A stretch of DNA of 64,000 nt from Mycteria americana (lineage: Eukaryota; Chordata; Aves; Ciconiiformes; Ciconiidae): NCBI RefSeq assembly GCF_035582795.1, contig NW_027445626.1, positions 1,550,001 to 1,614,000 of the forward strand, written 5' to 3'. A program made the translations under genes and the position numbers. The notes beneath the pieces were generated by a model. The model did not search any database, was not told where the DNA came from, and was given only the letters and a program-made list of their open reading frames with translations. Below are positions 1 to 18,708 of this stretch, piece by piece. Each line of letters opens with the position of its first letter. Within the stretch, counting starts at the first letter, position 1.

Positions 1-5964
<5,964 letters not shown>

Positions 5965-6067
5965 GCACCAGGGAAACATCTCCCTTTACCACGGGCAGCA
6001 GAAACCGCCCCTGCAGTTTCCTCTATTTTTATTCCCGCTTTTACACTGTGCGTCCATATTGGTTCTT

Positions 6068-6073
6068 ATTAAA
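6068..6073 (+). promoter_or_regulatory. ATTAAA polyadenylation signal, left receptor gene
   Basis: ATTAAA lies about 100 nt after the stop codon, inside sequence conserved in the other arm (38,714-38,719, complement). It is the second most common vertebrate poly(A) hexamer, and no AATAAA is closer. Confidence 0.6.
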
Positions 6074-6743
6074 AGTCTCTGAGGGCTTTGACCCAGAGCT
6101 GGGGCTTGCCTGCCCAGGTGTTGGGTCACCTCCCTGAGGCTGATGAGGGGGAGCAGAGAACGATGACACAGTGGTAGGCAAGGGGCACATCTGAGGGACA
6201 GCAGGCTCGGGGTCAGGCTGTGGGGCTGCGAGAGCCCATGGTCCCTGGGGAATAATGCTGCTGACAGAGACATTTCCATGCTGCTGGCCACGGGCAGTTT
6301 CTAGTCAAAATGGCTCTCTGGTAGGTCCTGTGGTACACCCCAGCGGCAACATCCATTTCCTCACCCTCGGGTTTCCAGCTGCTTTTGTCCCAGGCCCTTC
6401 CTGGGCCACGCTGGTCCCCCAGTGCAGAGGCCATGCCAGAGCTGCTATGTCAGGGTAAGCCCTGGGCTGTGGCCCCACAGAAATGAGCCCTAAGGTGGCC
6501 GAGTCCCCTGAACACCCCAGCCATCCCCAGGGTGGATCATGGCCCACGGATGACCTCCCACAATGGTGAGGATGCAGCTCTGCTCCCCACTGCCCCAGCA
6601 CAGGGTGCACAGCCTGTTTCTGGGACACACGGGGCTGAGATTCCCTCTCCTCATGCTCTGCCAGGACCCCAGTCTCCATGGGCTGTTCCATGGGCTCCAG
6701 CCCGCACCTGCCTGAGGCTGGGGAGTCAGGGCAAAAGCAGCCC

Positions 6744-6815
6744 TGGAGATGCTGGGGATTGAACCCAGGACCTCCCACATGCAAAGCAGGCGCTCTGCCA
6801 CTGAGCTACATCCCC
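6744..6815 (-). tRNA. tRNA-Ala (anticodon TGC)
   Basis: The minus strand gives a 72-nt cloverleaf. The acceptor stem GGGGATG pairs with CATCTCC and includes the G3-U70 wobble that identifies alanine tRNAs. The D stem is GCTC/GAGC, the anticodon loop TTTGCAT, and the T stem CTGGG/CCCAG with loop TTCAATC. A TTTT pol III stop follows about 8 nt downstream. The anticodon stem is a little loose (T-G and G-T pairs), so activity is likely but not certain. Confidence 0.85.
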
Positions 6816-8777
6816 TTGACACCTGCCAGCAGGAGAGACACTCTCCTCCCGTGATGCATCTATGACAAGCACAGTCCTGTTGTCCCCTGCGTGCCCAGGG
6901 ACTCTCTGCAGAAAACAGCATTTGAACCCTTCTGAGATGGGGAAGCTGGGACTGCCTCTGTGCTGGGGCCTGATCCTGGCACAGAGCTGCACTGCAGAGT
7001 GCTGCCCCTTCAACGCCTCTGCAGGGCAATGGGGCAGAAGGAGGCTCTTGCTGCAGGTGCTGCTCCCACGCTCTGGCCCACTGCGGGATGGGTCGATGGA
7101 GAGGAGAAAACCCCTTCCCCTGAGCCTCCTCTGCCACCCAGGGCAACAACCCTCTGTGCCGCATCTGTCCCCAACTCCACAGCAGGAGCAGTGCAACAGG
7201 GTGAGGGAAATGCCCTGCCTGGGGTGAGGTGCCCGCAGGCTCCGATGGCATCCCAGGGCATGCAGTGGAGGGGACGTGGTGGCAGAAATCTTATACCCCC
7301 TTCTCCAGGCACCAGGCCTCCCCCTGCAGCCCTCTGTTCCCCAGCATCCCTGGAGGTGACTTGAAGGGCTCAGGGACCTTCCCATTCCTTCAGCACTGAT
7401 GACTGTCCTGGCAGCAAAGCAGTGCCCTGGGACAGCCCTGGCTGGGGTCTCTGTGGCAGGGTGGGTGAGTGTGTTCAGCTGGTACTCAAAGGCTGATGCT
7501 TTGACCACATGCAGGGATGGTGTCCTCATGGTGGCACAGCTGGGACAATTGTGTTGCCCAATGCCATAGAGTTTTCCCTGCTGAGCCCCTGCCTGGCAGA
7601 GAGGGTTTGGGGGAATCAAAAGCAGACCACAGTGCCTGTGAACTTCTGGAGTGCTTGAGTGGAGTTAAGGGGATGGAGTGCTCACCTCTTCTGCTTTGCA
7701 CACATGACCCCAAAACCCATCCTCAGCAATGACTCTCCCGTTCTTGCTCAAGAAAGGCCTAGAAGGACTCTTCTGGAGCAGTGATAATCCTGCAGGCACT
7801 ACCCCTGCGGCCAAGCATGTTCAAGCTCGTGCTCAAAGCTGACAAGACAGTAACTGTGCTTGGACAGAGAGTCTCTCCCTCTCACCACCTCTCACTTGCG
7901 CTCAGTCACAACAAAAGCCAAACTCCTCTGCAGGTGCATCTCTAAGGAGCTGGCTGTGAGGCAGCAGAACTGCACAGGGTTAGAACATGCACGTTGCTGT
8001 GCGACTGTAGTCCAGTACGTTCCATTCCTTGCCCTGACCGGGGAGAGGCTGAGGCTGGAGACAGAGGGAGATGTGCTGGGTCACAGCTGTCACTGTGTTC
8101 CTGGGGGGCGAGCAGGGCTCTGTAGCAGCAAGAGGTTGCAAGAGGGGAGCCCAGCAGCTTGTTGTAGCTCATGAGCAGGTCTTTCTTCCTCTGTGCAGGG
8201 ACTGATGGCTGTGAGGGGCTGCAGCTGGTCTAGCCAGTGCAGTCTGGTGGGTGAGTCTATTTGGGCACGGCTTTGCCAGCTGTCCTTGACACATCAGAGG
8301 TCTCGCTGTGACAGACCTCTGGAGGGAGGACGCTGCCATTCAGGCCTCAGCTCCAGGGAGTGGATCTCCCTGGGACTGGGGTCACAGTGGCCTCCCCCAT
8401 GGGCAGTATGCTCTGGTCTGCAAGCTGAGGTCCAGTTGAAGGATGTGTGTGAGGAGGGGAGCAGTCTGTGCATCATCAAGACTGACAAAGAGGAGAGAGA
8501 CAAGGTCTTTGCAGAGACCCCATAAAGGAAAGGTGCCAATTGCTGTGGAGCAGGGAAGGAGGGACAGATGGAGAGCACCCTAAAGAAGCACTGAATGGAG
8601 AGTCCTGTTGAGGCGAAGGCTGGGGACTTGTGGAGCAAGAGGAAGGCTCCTTCTAACCCACAGGTCTGCAGCTACCGTGCAGGGGCAGTGCTCTGGCAAG
8701 AGGTGAAGGAGCAAGGAGGGCCAGGGTAGGCTGGAAGAAGCAGGCAGGCTCTGCAGAAAACTGAGCAAGGATACCAC

Positions 8778-8850
8778 TGTATCAGCCCAGGGCTGAACCA
8801 GGGACCTTTAGATCTTCAGTCTAATGCTCTGCCAGCTGAGCTACTTCAGC
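8778..8850 (-). pseudogene. tRNA-Phe (GAA)-like relic
   Basis: The minus strand keeps a D arm (GCTC/GAGC), a perfect anticodon arm (TTAGA, loop CTGAAGA, TCTAA) and a T arm typical of tRNA-Phe. The 3' side of the acceptor stem no longer pairs with GCTGAAG at several positions. It looks like a tRNA-Phe copy or tRNA-derived repeat that has lost function. Confidence 0.65.
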
Positions 8851-9179
8851 CCTGCCCCAGCAGCCCTTGTCCCAGTTCCATCCCTGCCAGGCCACAGGCT
8901 GACACACATGAGGAGCATTCCTTGGGGAGGGTCCCAGGGAAGAGCTGTTCCTGGCCCTGGGCAGAGGGACCTGTCCTCTCCCTGCCTCCATGGCCAGGTG
9001 GGCTCCAGATTTGGGTGGAGGCCAGCTTACACTGGGCATGCCAAAATGTGTGTGGGACTTCAGTCCAAACGTGACAGTGGCAAAGCAGGTGGGCAGGCCA
9101 GGCACGTGTAACTGCAAAGGCTGAGGGTGGAAGAAGTGTGGGGCTCTTGGAAGACCTTATCTCCTTCCCCATGGAAGGC

Positions 9180-10030
9180 CTCCTCCCCACCCTATTTTCC
9201 CCAGCTGAACTTCACTCCTTTATTCCCAACTCTTCTACCTCCTCCCCTCTGAGCAGCGCTAGGCCATGGGGAAGGGGGGTTGTGGTCAGTCCAGAACACT
9301 TCCTGCCTGCTGCTCCTTCCTTCTCACACTTTTCCCATGGGGTCCCTCCTACAGGCTGCAGTCCTTCAAGATGAACCTGCTCCACTCTGGGCTCTCCACA
9401 GGCCACAGTTCTTTCAGGAATTACCCAAATTCTCCAGCATTGCGTCCTCCACGGACTGCAGGGCTTACCTTGTCCACCATGGTCTTCTCCATAGGCTGCA
9501 GGAAAATACCTGCTGTGCTGTGGTATTCTGCTTGGGCTGCAGGGGAATATCTGCTCTGGTGCCTGGACCACCGAGGGGGTGGTTCTCCTCCTTCTTCATT
9601 GACCATAGTGTTGCAGGGCTGTTTCTTACATGTTTTTTTTCCACTAACTCCTATTCCAGTCTGGCAATTGTGCCCCTTCTTAAATACATTTTCACACCAG
9701 TTCCACCAGCTTTGTTGCTGGGCTCAGTTTTGGCCAGCGGTGGGTCTATTTTGGAGGTGGCTGGACCCAGCCCTGTCTGGCATGGAGGCAGCCCTTGGTC
9801 TTCTCTCACAGAGGTCACACATGCAGCCTCCTCGCTACCAAAACATGGTCATGGACACCAATGCACTGTGTAAATCTTTGCCTTGCTAAATGGTGTCCCC
9901 TGCTCTTCCCTCATCAAGAAATCCAGCCTAGTTGCTGGGGAGGAAGAGAGAGCAAGAGAGAAGGCCTTGATGCTGTGAAAGCACTCTTCCGCAAATAGCT
10001 ACAACACTGGTGTATTATAACACTGTGGTC
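9180..10030 (-). mobile_element. Avian ERVL-type LTR element fragment (fossil)
   Basis: An old LTR-retroelement fragment in minus orientation, made of part of an LTR and the adjoining 5' leader, of a kind common in bird genomes. The same fragment occurs in the other arm, so it was inserted before the inverted duplication arose. It is broken and has no usable coding part. Limits are approximate. Confidence 0.6.
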
Positions 10031-10032
10031 AC

Positions 10033-12140
10033 TGTCCTGGTTTTGGCTGGGATAGAGTTAATTTTCTTCTTGTGGGGGTGGTTACAGCAATGGAAGCAGA
10101 ACAATTGGCAGCACAGAGGCAAACCCATCTGGGCTGCAGCATTGTGGCAAAATATTGCTGCCTGTGTAGAGAACCTGGTGGTAAATGTACGTCACGTAGA
10201 TGCTCACGTACCCAAGAGTCGGGCCACTGAGGAACATCAAAACAACCAGCAGGTGGATCAGGCTGCTAAGACTGAAGTGGCTCAGGTGGATCTGGACTGG
10301 CAACATAAGGGTGAATTATTTATAGCTCGGTGGGCCCATGACACCTCAGGCCATCAAGGAAGAGATGCAACATATAGATGAGCTCACGATTGAGGGGTGG
10401 GCTTGACCATGGACACTATTGCATGGGTCATCCATGAATGTGAAACATGCACTGCAATTAAACAATCCAAGCGGTTAAAGCCTCTGTGGTATGGAGGGCG
10501 ATGGCTGAAATATAAATATGGGGAGGCCTGGCAGATCGATTATATCACACTCCCACAAACCCACCAAGTGCTTACAATGGTGGAAGCAACCACCAGATGG
10601 CTGGAAACATATGCTGTGCCCCATGCCACTGCCCGGAACACTATCCTGGGCCTTGAAACGCAAGTCCTATGGCGACATGGCACCCCAGAAAGAATTGAGA
10701 CAGAGAACGGGACTCATTTTTGAAAGAACCTCATAGACACGTGGGCCAAAGAGCACGGCATTGAGTGGGTATATCACATCCCCTATCATGCACCAGCCTC
10801 CGGGAAAATCAAACGATACAATGGACTGTTAAAGACAACACTGTGAGCAATGGGTGGTGGGACATTCAAACATTGGGATGCACATTTAGCAAAGGCCACG
10901 TAATTAGTTAATACTAGGGGATCTGCCAATCGAGCTGGCCCTGCCCTATCAGAACTTCTACACACTGTCGAAGGGGATAAGGTCCCTGTAGTGCACATAA
11001 AAAAAAAGCTGGGGAAGACAGTCTGGGTTACAGCCCATTCGTGGGATTGCTTTTGCTCAAGGACCCGGGGGCACTTGGTGGGTAATGCCAAAGTATGGGG
11101 AAGTCCAATGTGGACCTCAAGGGGATTTGATTTTGGGTGAGAATAGCCAATGAACTAAATGGTTTGATGTCACTTGCTATATAATACTGTATGTCATCAC
11201 TTTTATGGTGACTATACACCATATCAATGGTATTTCAGTAAGGATCACCCAGATTAATGAAGAATGAGCTTTGATGAAACCAAGCAAAGTGCAGCAGTGA
11301 TGGAACGAGAACTGGCTTCAGCATGCAACAATGCAACACCACGCACCATCTCTCCTGCCCTGAAAGACTGTTATGACAGATAGAGCCCAAAGTCATGGAC
11401 TAAATGAACTCAATGGACATTGTAGAGGGATGGCCCATAGACCAAGGGAATGATAGCTGTGTGTATATATCTAGAGACAGGGAAAGTGGTGGTGATTAAT
11501 TGTATTAGAAAGGGTAGAACCTGGGCATGACATAGATGGTATAGAATAAGGGGTGAACACTGTCCTGGTTTCGGCTGGGATAGAGTTAATTTGCTTCCTA
11601 GTAGCTGGTGTAGTGTTGTGTTTTGGATTTTAGTATGAGAATAATGTTGATAACACGCTGATGTTTTGGCTGTTGCTAAGTGGTGTTTACGCCAATCAAG
11701 GACTTTTCAGCTTCCCATGCTCTGCCAGGTGCAAAAGAAGTTGGGAGGGGACACAGCCAGGAGAGTTGATCCAAACTGACCAAAGGGCTTTTCCATACCA
11801 TATGATGTCATGCTCAGTATATAAACTGGGGTGAGTTGGCTGGGGAGCAGGGGTCACTGCTTGGGGACTGGCTGGGCTTCGGTCGGCAGGTGGTGAGCAG
11901 TTGTATGAGGTTTTTTTTCCTTGGGTTTTGTTCCTCTCTTTCTCTCTTATTGTTTTCCTTCTCATTACAATTTATTATTACTATTTAGTTTTTGTTGTTC
12001 AAATTATTAAACTGTTCTTATCTCAGCTCATGAGTATTCTTACTTTTGCTCTTCCGATTCTCTCCCCCATCCCACCAGGGAGGGTAGGGTGAACGAGAGT
12101 CTGTGAGGTACTTAATTGCCAACTGGGGCTAAACCACAAT
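10033..12140 (+). mobile_element. Avian ERVL-type element remnant with 3' LTR (fossil)
   Basis: An LTR edge beginning TGTCCTGG is followed by the RNase H and integrase end of a pol gene (about 10,080-11,260), a non-coding tail and a long LTR at 11,561-12,140 that starts with the same TGTCCTGG and carries a TATA-like TATATAAA. The zinc-binding and core region of the integrase are recognisable and look like avian class III (ERVL-like) elements. The element is clearly broken and incomplete. It is present only beside the left arm, so it may be younger than the inverted duplication. Confidence 0.75.
11561..12140 (+). repeat. 3' LTR of the ERVL-type fossil
   Basis: A roughly 580-bp LTR beginning TGTCCTGGTTTCGGCTGGG, with a TATATAAA box near 11,818 and an ATTAAA signal near 12,006. 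The right limit is set where CR1 sequence begins. Confidence 0.65.
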
Positions 12141-12142
12141 AA

Positions 12143-12430
12143 AGGCTTGACTAAAGTCCAAGTAGACAACATGCACAGCCTTCCCCTCATCCACTGAGCG
12201 GTTCGCCTTGTCATAGAAGGAGATCAGGTTAGTCAAGCAGGACCTGCCTTTCATAAACCCACGCTGACTGGGCCTGCTCACCTGCTAAACTCCAGTCAAC
12301 TGGCACCTTCCCGCTTAGCCAGGACTGCTGAGAAAGGATTGAAAGATGCTTGGTGGGGACTTCTGCCAGCTCCCTCAGTACTCTTGGGTGGATCCCAATC
12401 AGCCCCATAGACTTGTGTGTGTCTCAGTGG
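12143..12430 (-). mobile_element. CR1 LINE fragment (reverse transcriptase region)
   Basis: On the minus strand a CR1 reverse-transcriptase segment can be read: VVYLDFSQA (the RT motif block) after a conserved LISFYDK stretch, and further upstream HPRVLRELAE. It is short, degenerate and abuts the LTR fossil. Confidence 0.7.
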
Positions 12431-13900
12431 TGTAGCAGATCACTAACCATTTCCCCTTGGATTATGAGTGCAACAGTGGGAGATTTGTCGGCTCATTCCC
12501 TCCATGGTCTCTTCAGTGATGGCTCTCAGTGGGGACCACTAACAACCTCAGAAACTTGGAGGTTTGCTGCTGACTTTTACTTCTCTAGAGGCCAGTTCGT
12601 TCTACTTTTAGTATCTGCAGTTCAGGAACTTGGCACCACAGGGCTCATTCACATACAAAATGCCCTAAGAAGCCAACTCTCTGGGCATAATCTTCTTAAT
12701 TCCCCAGTTCTTATGTGGTTAATTAGAGAGATTTCAGAAGTGAAAAGATTTCAATACTCAAAAACAGTAAGAAAGGATTTCTTTTTCTTCCCCTTTTCTT
12801 CATTTCTCTGCTGACACATTAAGGGCTATCAGCAATCTCCAAATCACATTGAAAGTGAACATATTCAAGACTGAATACGTAGAGAAGGCAAGGCCCTGTG
12901 TGGCAGACACTCTATGGGCAATCTTCGTCCCTCCCTCCAACCCCACATGTCTCTCATCAGGCACCTGGGATTTACAGCACCTTTGTTCACATCTGAGCTT
13001 TCTCCACTACAGTCTGTAGCTGCATGTTTCAGCCCATTGGCACCAGTTTCCACCTGCTTTGCTTGGGGAACGAGCTGCACCCAGACACAGAAGGATGTTT
13101 CTTAATTGCCAAAAAACAGAAACAAATGAAGGCACAGTGCAATAATAAAAAAAAAAAAGGCACTCCTCTGCTGTCTATGAAGTGCACAGTACTTCCCCCA
13201 AAGTCCACTCTCCACAGTGGATAGCCTTAGACCTATAGAAAACACATTTTTGTGTCAAGCACAGATCCCAAGAAACCCCAAAGCACTCCCTGCCTCAGGC
13301 TCTGTCCATATTCAGTCTTGGCACACAGTGAGTCCCACGCTGAACTCACGAGCTCCCTCAATCCACAGCGGGAAGCAAAGACACAAAGTGTACAAAAGGC
13401 TCTCTTTTGACTAGCCAAATCTGCATTCATGCCAACATCTCTGGGTTACAGGACCATGTTCTTTGTAGCCTCTGCAGCATCCAGACCTACTCATTCCTCA
13501 TTCTCCTCCAGCGCTGGACAGCTTGGGTGCAATTGTCCAGGCTTCCTTTTCTACTCAAGAGAAAGCAATCCGTTGTCTCCACTGAGATGCTTTGCCCTAC
13601 CCTGCCTGTCCAACAGCTCCTGCTCCAGAAATGCTCCCAGCAGCCCTGGGTCACATTTTGTGGTACCATGTCAGGGCTTCAGCTACTTCCGCGTATCTTG
13701 GAGGCAGGGGCCACCTCTGTGTGGGCAACTGTATCAACCCTTGAATGAAGATGTTAAGCAGAAGTTGAGACATATGCAGAAAAGGCCTGGGTGTACTAAG
13801 TGTATAAGAAGTCTTCCTTTTCAGAACTTTGATGCTGCTCTGTAAATTCTCATGATTTTTCCATAGGCCATGGACGTGGACCAGCGAGCTGATGGCACTT
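12431..13900. other. Unrecognised intergenic sequence
   Basis: AT-richer than its surroundings, with a short poly-A run near 13,147. I see no convincing exon, RNA gene or known repeat. Confidence 0.4.
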
Positions 13901-13929
13901 TCTCTCCCTCTATGTAAATAGAGATTGAT

Positions 13930-15010
13930 ACATCCAGTCCCTTCTGACTGGTAATTTTGACTTTGCTCAAGTAGCCCCTGATTTGAATCCTATCCAGCAT
14001 TGGCTGTTTCCTTCCAGAGTCCTGCCTTGAGGCACAAAGGCCTGGGAGACCTTGCTGGTGATAACTGAGGCAAAGAGCACACTAAATATTTCCGATCTAT
14101 CTACACCTGCTCCTACTAAATTTAGGAGTGATCCCATATTATCTTTGCCTCTTCTTTAACTCTCCCTGAAGTAGTACCAGCTCATTATGGTGCCCTTGAA
14201 TTTACTTTCAAGTTTCAACTGAGATTTGTGAAAGACCAATTCTATGCTTGTAGGATGCTATCCTTGAAGACCAGTTGTATTGAGCTGTGCTGCCATTCAG
14301 TGCTGCTGACCATTGGATCCCCAGTAGAACTGCCCAGAGTAGGCCAAAGTCTGCTCCTCTGATGTCCGGCATCTGCAGTCTCCTATTTTCCTTCCTCAGT
14401 CCCCTCAGGAGCGGGGATCCAATATTTTAGGGTGACAAGAGCCAAGACTTACAACGATCTTCACACCTCTGACCAGATCTTCCTTGCTGGCAAGTGTCAG
14501 AGCCAGGCTTGCCTTACCTTTGTTGGCCCACCTGGCAGCTGTGCTAAGCAGTAGTCCCAAGAACCTCCAGAAACTGCCTGGACTGTTTGCATGCTGCTGT
14601 GTACCCCTTCCAGAAAATGCCAGGGTCATTAAAATCCCCAGCGAGGCCCAGGCTTCTACATCCAGAGACTCCCTGGCGGTGCTTAGAAAAGACTATGCCC
14701 CCTTCTCCACCCTGACTGGGGGTTCCTCATCTCCCACCACAATGTCACTTTTACTGGTCCCTCCTCTGATCCTCACTCACAAGGGCTCAACAATGTTTTC
14801 ACTTGCCCATAGAGGAGCTCCACATATCCCAGCAGCTTCTTCACTTTGAGAGAAACCCCACAGCTGAGCCTAACAGCCCGCCTGTCCTGAAAAGCCTGTA
14901 CCCATCCATTGCAGCACCCCAAGCTGTGTGACTTGTTCTACCACGCCTTGGCAGTTACTCCATCGTCGCCAAGAAGCACAGGCTCCAGCTCGTCCTGGCT
15001 CTGCCCCTGG
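13930..15010 (-). mobile_element. Old degraded CR1 LINE (endonuclease region)
   Basis: Several phrases resemble the minus strand of the CR1 region before the reverse transcriptase, for example GTCATTAAAATCCCC near 14,627 and AAAAGCCTGTACCCATCCATT near 14,890. It is very degraded; the call rests on remembered CR1 consensus text and could be another LINE. Confidence 0.4.
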
Positions 15011-17290
15011 CTGAGGGCAAGGGTGCACATTTGGGCTGCAGCACCTCAGGGGAAACCTGGTAGCAAGCTTCCAAAACCCCGTGTGTGCAAAGGCTTTGCC
15101 TCAGAGCAGAGACATGCCAGGGTGGACAGCAGATGGAAGACTAAAGCTGAAATTGGATGCCAAGAGAGTGAGGCAACCCTGCTGTCCCCAGGGACAGAGA
15201 GAAACAGGGCTGGGAAATGCAGCCCTGGAAAGAAACGGGTTTACTTCAGTGGGGTCTCTGCTGCCCCTGAGGGTGGATGGGAAGGTGATCTCCATGAATG
15301 ACAAGGTGCTGCTGACAGGCCCACTGTCAAAACAGTTGGTCCGTTCCTTGGCTGTATCCTCAAGGGGGTGACTAAAGGTTGGTGGAGGAAATAACCAGCA
15401 GTGTGAGAATGTAGTCACACCAGTGGAGACCCCAGTGTGATGTGCCTTGTGTTCCTGGACTGCCCTACGTCTCCTGGGTAGAGAAGGGACAGACCTTGCC
15501 ACAGTGCAGTGGTGACAATCCGTGGCTTGCACAAAGGCACCGAACCTGTCTGCAGTGCTGTCCGGGCTGTCCATCACATTCTTGCTCTGAATGGGGATGG
15601 CTTTCCTGGGCTGTACCTGCCAGCCGCATGTCGTTCTGTGCCAGAGCCTTGGCATCTCATGTAACACTACAGGCCTCTATTTGCACATTAAATAGAGTAA
15701 CTGTCTGGAATTTGATTAGGCAATGTGGGGATGAAAACCGTTGTTATAGTCAGTGGAGATCTAGGCAAGCCAGCTGATGGAAAAGACAGAGAAACGCAGC
15801 TCTCCCTATGACACAGGACACTATTTGGTCAGGAGGCAGTGTAGGCTGCCAGAAGATAGTAAATAGGGGCAGGTGCAGCTGTCTTGCACATGCCTTGGGC
15901 AACCTCTGGTACCTCAAACCTCACCAGATATTTCATCTAAACAGCCACCTCCTGCCCTACCTCTTCATCATTTACCACGGAAGCTGAGACAAGAACCTCA
16001 CATGCAGATGCCTCTTTAACGCAGGCCTCAACTGAGGCAAGAGGAATGCCGCCTTCCGTGGGTTTGTGACAGGCATGGGAGGGAGCTCGGTCCCCCTCCA
16101 GCGCTAACAAAAGAAACGCAGGCTGAGATGCCTAGATTGACTCAGCTGAATCCCTTCCCTCAGCAGGAGTAAAGAAGATCCCTGCCTGTCATTGTCTGGC
16201 TGTCCTGCCGAATAAGAAGACAAAAAAGGTGATTTTTAGACCTAACTCTGTCTCTGAGAGGAGCAATGCCACTGCAGGAAAGAAGTGTCTCTCTGCAGCT
16301 GAGGGAGGGAACATTCAGCCTGTTTCACAGCAGGTTCCCCTGGAGCCCCAGGGACACCTGGAGGGAGCCCAGAGGGGCAGAGGAAGTGCTGCCTTGGGCT
16401 GCTCCTCTGCTGCTCAGCTGGGCCGGGCTCCTGGGATGCAGGGAGCTCCTGGCAAGCGGGCAGCACTGCAGAGAGACAGCTCTGCCCAGGAGCGGCTCCT
16501 CCAGAAAGTGCAGCAGGGCTGAGGGCAGTGTCTGCAGGCACCAAGGGGAGACGAGTGCGGCAGAGAGAGCTTAAAGGCAGTCTGGGGTGGGAGGACAGAG
16601 CTGAGCTTGTTCACAGAGAAATCTTCACAGCATTTGACACAGTAAGTCTCTGGCAGCAGGGCAATGCAGATGAGTCTTGCAGAGCTGGCACATGCCATGA
16701 CTGATAGGACCTGTGAGGATGTCTGTCTTGGCTTCTCTGGGGTGAAGAAAGAGGACGTAGTCCAGAGCAGGGCTTCCCCGTTGCACTGCCAGAAGGTTCT
16801 CCCGGGGATGGCTGCAGGGGTGTGAAGCTGGGTGTGCAGGCAGGGCTGCCCAGGGCTGTCCTTCAGAGCAGGGTCCCTGTGCCCCAGGGGGCTGTGTGCC
16901 AGGGCAGGGACCCTGCTGCCTGCCCGGGTCCGCACTCAGCACGCCCGGGGAGCTCCCCATGGCGCTGCGGGGGGAAGCTCTGTGTGGAAGGAGCAACTCC
17001 TGGCAGGGCAGGCAGGGTCCTGCTGTTGAGAGGGTGCTGCATGGACCAGGGCTGCTCACAGCTCCAGGTTACCCCCAGGGCATTTCCAAGGGGACTTTTC
17101 CAGAGAAAGGTCAAAATGGGGATTACATTAAATGGAAGGATTCAGTGCTTTGAGTTTTCTCTTCTTGGTTGGCTGGGTGGGCAGTGGTTGATGGAAATCT
17201 TTTCTGCACTCTGGAGAAGACCCCCGTTCTAACTAGGACTTCTCTGAGTGTCTCCTGAGCTCCTGTATATACAGAGATGTCCCTGGTCAG
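15011..17290. other. Unrecognised intergenic sequence
   Basis: GC-rich sequence with several short open frames in all directions, none with a recognisable domain. No RNA gene or tandem repeat was found. Confidence 0.4.
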
Positions 17291-18708
17291 TGCCTTGCTA
17301 CTAAGAGGTTTCTGCAGGGCAGAGCAGAGAACACAGCGGGTGGGATGGGGTCTGTGAGCACAGACAGGGAGGACACATGGGGACAGAGAAGCAGCTCCCA
17401 GCAGAGCCAGCTCCAGGCAGCAGAGTCATGGGCAGGCAGGGAGAGGGAGCTGCTGCCAGCAATGCCATGGGAGGGGCTTTTGGGCACCTCCCTGACATCC
17501 CCTGCAGCAGAAACACTTTCCTGGAGCATCCCCCTGATCTCCTCTCCCATCCAGCACAGTTTCTGCCCCCAGGGTCTTGGGGTTTCAGGCTGAGTCTTCT
17601 TCTTAGCAGCCTGACACCCGATAAGGAGAAACACCTGAGGGCCTGTTTGTCTGTCCCTGTCCTTCCTCCCTTGGCAGGAGCATTGGGGCATTTCTCTGTG
17701 TTTACCTTCCTGTCCTTGCTGCTTTTGTCCCCACCTTACCTGGGGGCTCTGGGCACTGCAGTGTGTGGGGCTGGCAATGAGCGGACCCTCACTTCAGGGC
17801 ACCCCATCCTCAGGATTTTTTACTATTTTGCTGGGGGTCCTGCTGGGCTGCAGGCTGCCTCCCCACAAGGGCACAGCTCTCCCATGGCATCTCTGTGCCC
17901 CAGAGAGGAGGGAGCCCCATGGAGAAGAAAATTCGGTGCTAAGGCCATGGCAATGCTGCTCATCATCTCTATGTGGGCAGCTGCAATGAGTCCTGTGTGT
18001 CCCTGGCTGGGAGGGGGGAGCTGAGATCCTCCTCAGGTACGATGAGATGGCAGGGAGGGCTTTGGAGATCTGCACTGAGAAACTGGATTCCTCTGCTCTC
18101 AGCAGTGTCCCGTTTCTTCTCAGGGGAACATCAGGGTGTGATCATCACTCCTGCACAAAGAGCTGCAAGGAAAGGGCAGCTGAGACCAGGGCTGATGGAG
18201 AGAGCAGCTCTCCATAGCCTGCACTAAGGGACAGTCCCTTTGCCTGTCAGCACCCACACGGTTTCACTTGGAGTGCAAGAGGAATGCCAAGGCTTTCTGC
18301 CTTAAAAACACTCCTCAGTTGTGGTGAGGCAACTAGAACAAAATACACAAACCAAAATCCCCACAGCTCTCCTCTGCTCTCAGGTGAAATGGGAGCAATA
18401 ATGCTGCAAAGCTCATTGGTATCAAAGGCGGATTTAATCCGAGATGGCCCTGTGTTCCTGTTTACCTTTTGCTATAGGGCAGGACGGACACGTCAAGAGT
18501 CCACAGCAGAGCTCCCTGCTGCCAATGGCACCCTCTGCCAACACCACGCAGAGCTCATAAAAGGGACATGACAAAGGTCTACCTGAAAGGGGCAAGGAAG
18601 TCTGGGGGGTTTCCATGAGAACTGGAATAGGTTTTGCTCAGAGAACTCTGCCTTAACTTCTCACTGCCTTTTCCTCCTTGGACAGGTGCCCATGCCCAGA
18701 AGCAGCAA
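17290..18708 (+). repeat. Upstream flank shared by the two OR14-like loci
   Basis: Phrases such as GGGATGGGGTCTGTGAG (about 17,341) and TGTGGGGCTGGCAATGAGC (about 17,764) recur in reverse complement at about 63,500 and 62,850, in the same order relative to the OR14-like pseudogene at 61,885. So the duplication that made the two loci included at least 1.4 kb of 5' flank. A likely splice acceptor (tttcctccttggacag) ends 25 nt before the OR start codon. Confidence 0.6.

Larger units (their letters stand above)
6074..9180. other. 3' flank of receptor gene, no protein gene seen
   Basis: Apart from the tRNA-Ala and the tRNA-Phe-like relic I recognise no gene here. The stretch is repeated in the other arm (about 35,920-38,710). 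Its open frames differ between arms and show no known domain. Confidence 0.5.

Noticed and set aside
16229-17060. Overlapping open frames of 85-173 codons on both strands upstream of the OR14-like gene
   Set aside because: No domain, no splice context and high GC, which lengthens chance open frames.
18634-18708. Upstream in-frame ATG for the OR14-like gene
   Set aside because: It lies before a likely splice acceptor and adds a tail foreign to the family; the MSN start at 18,709 is preferred.
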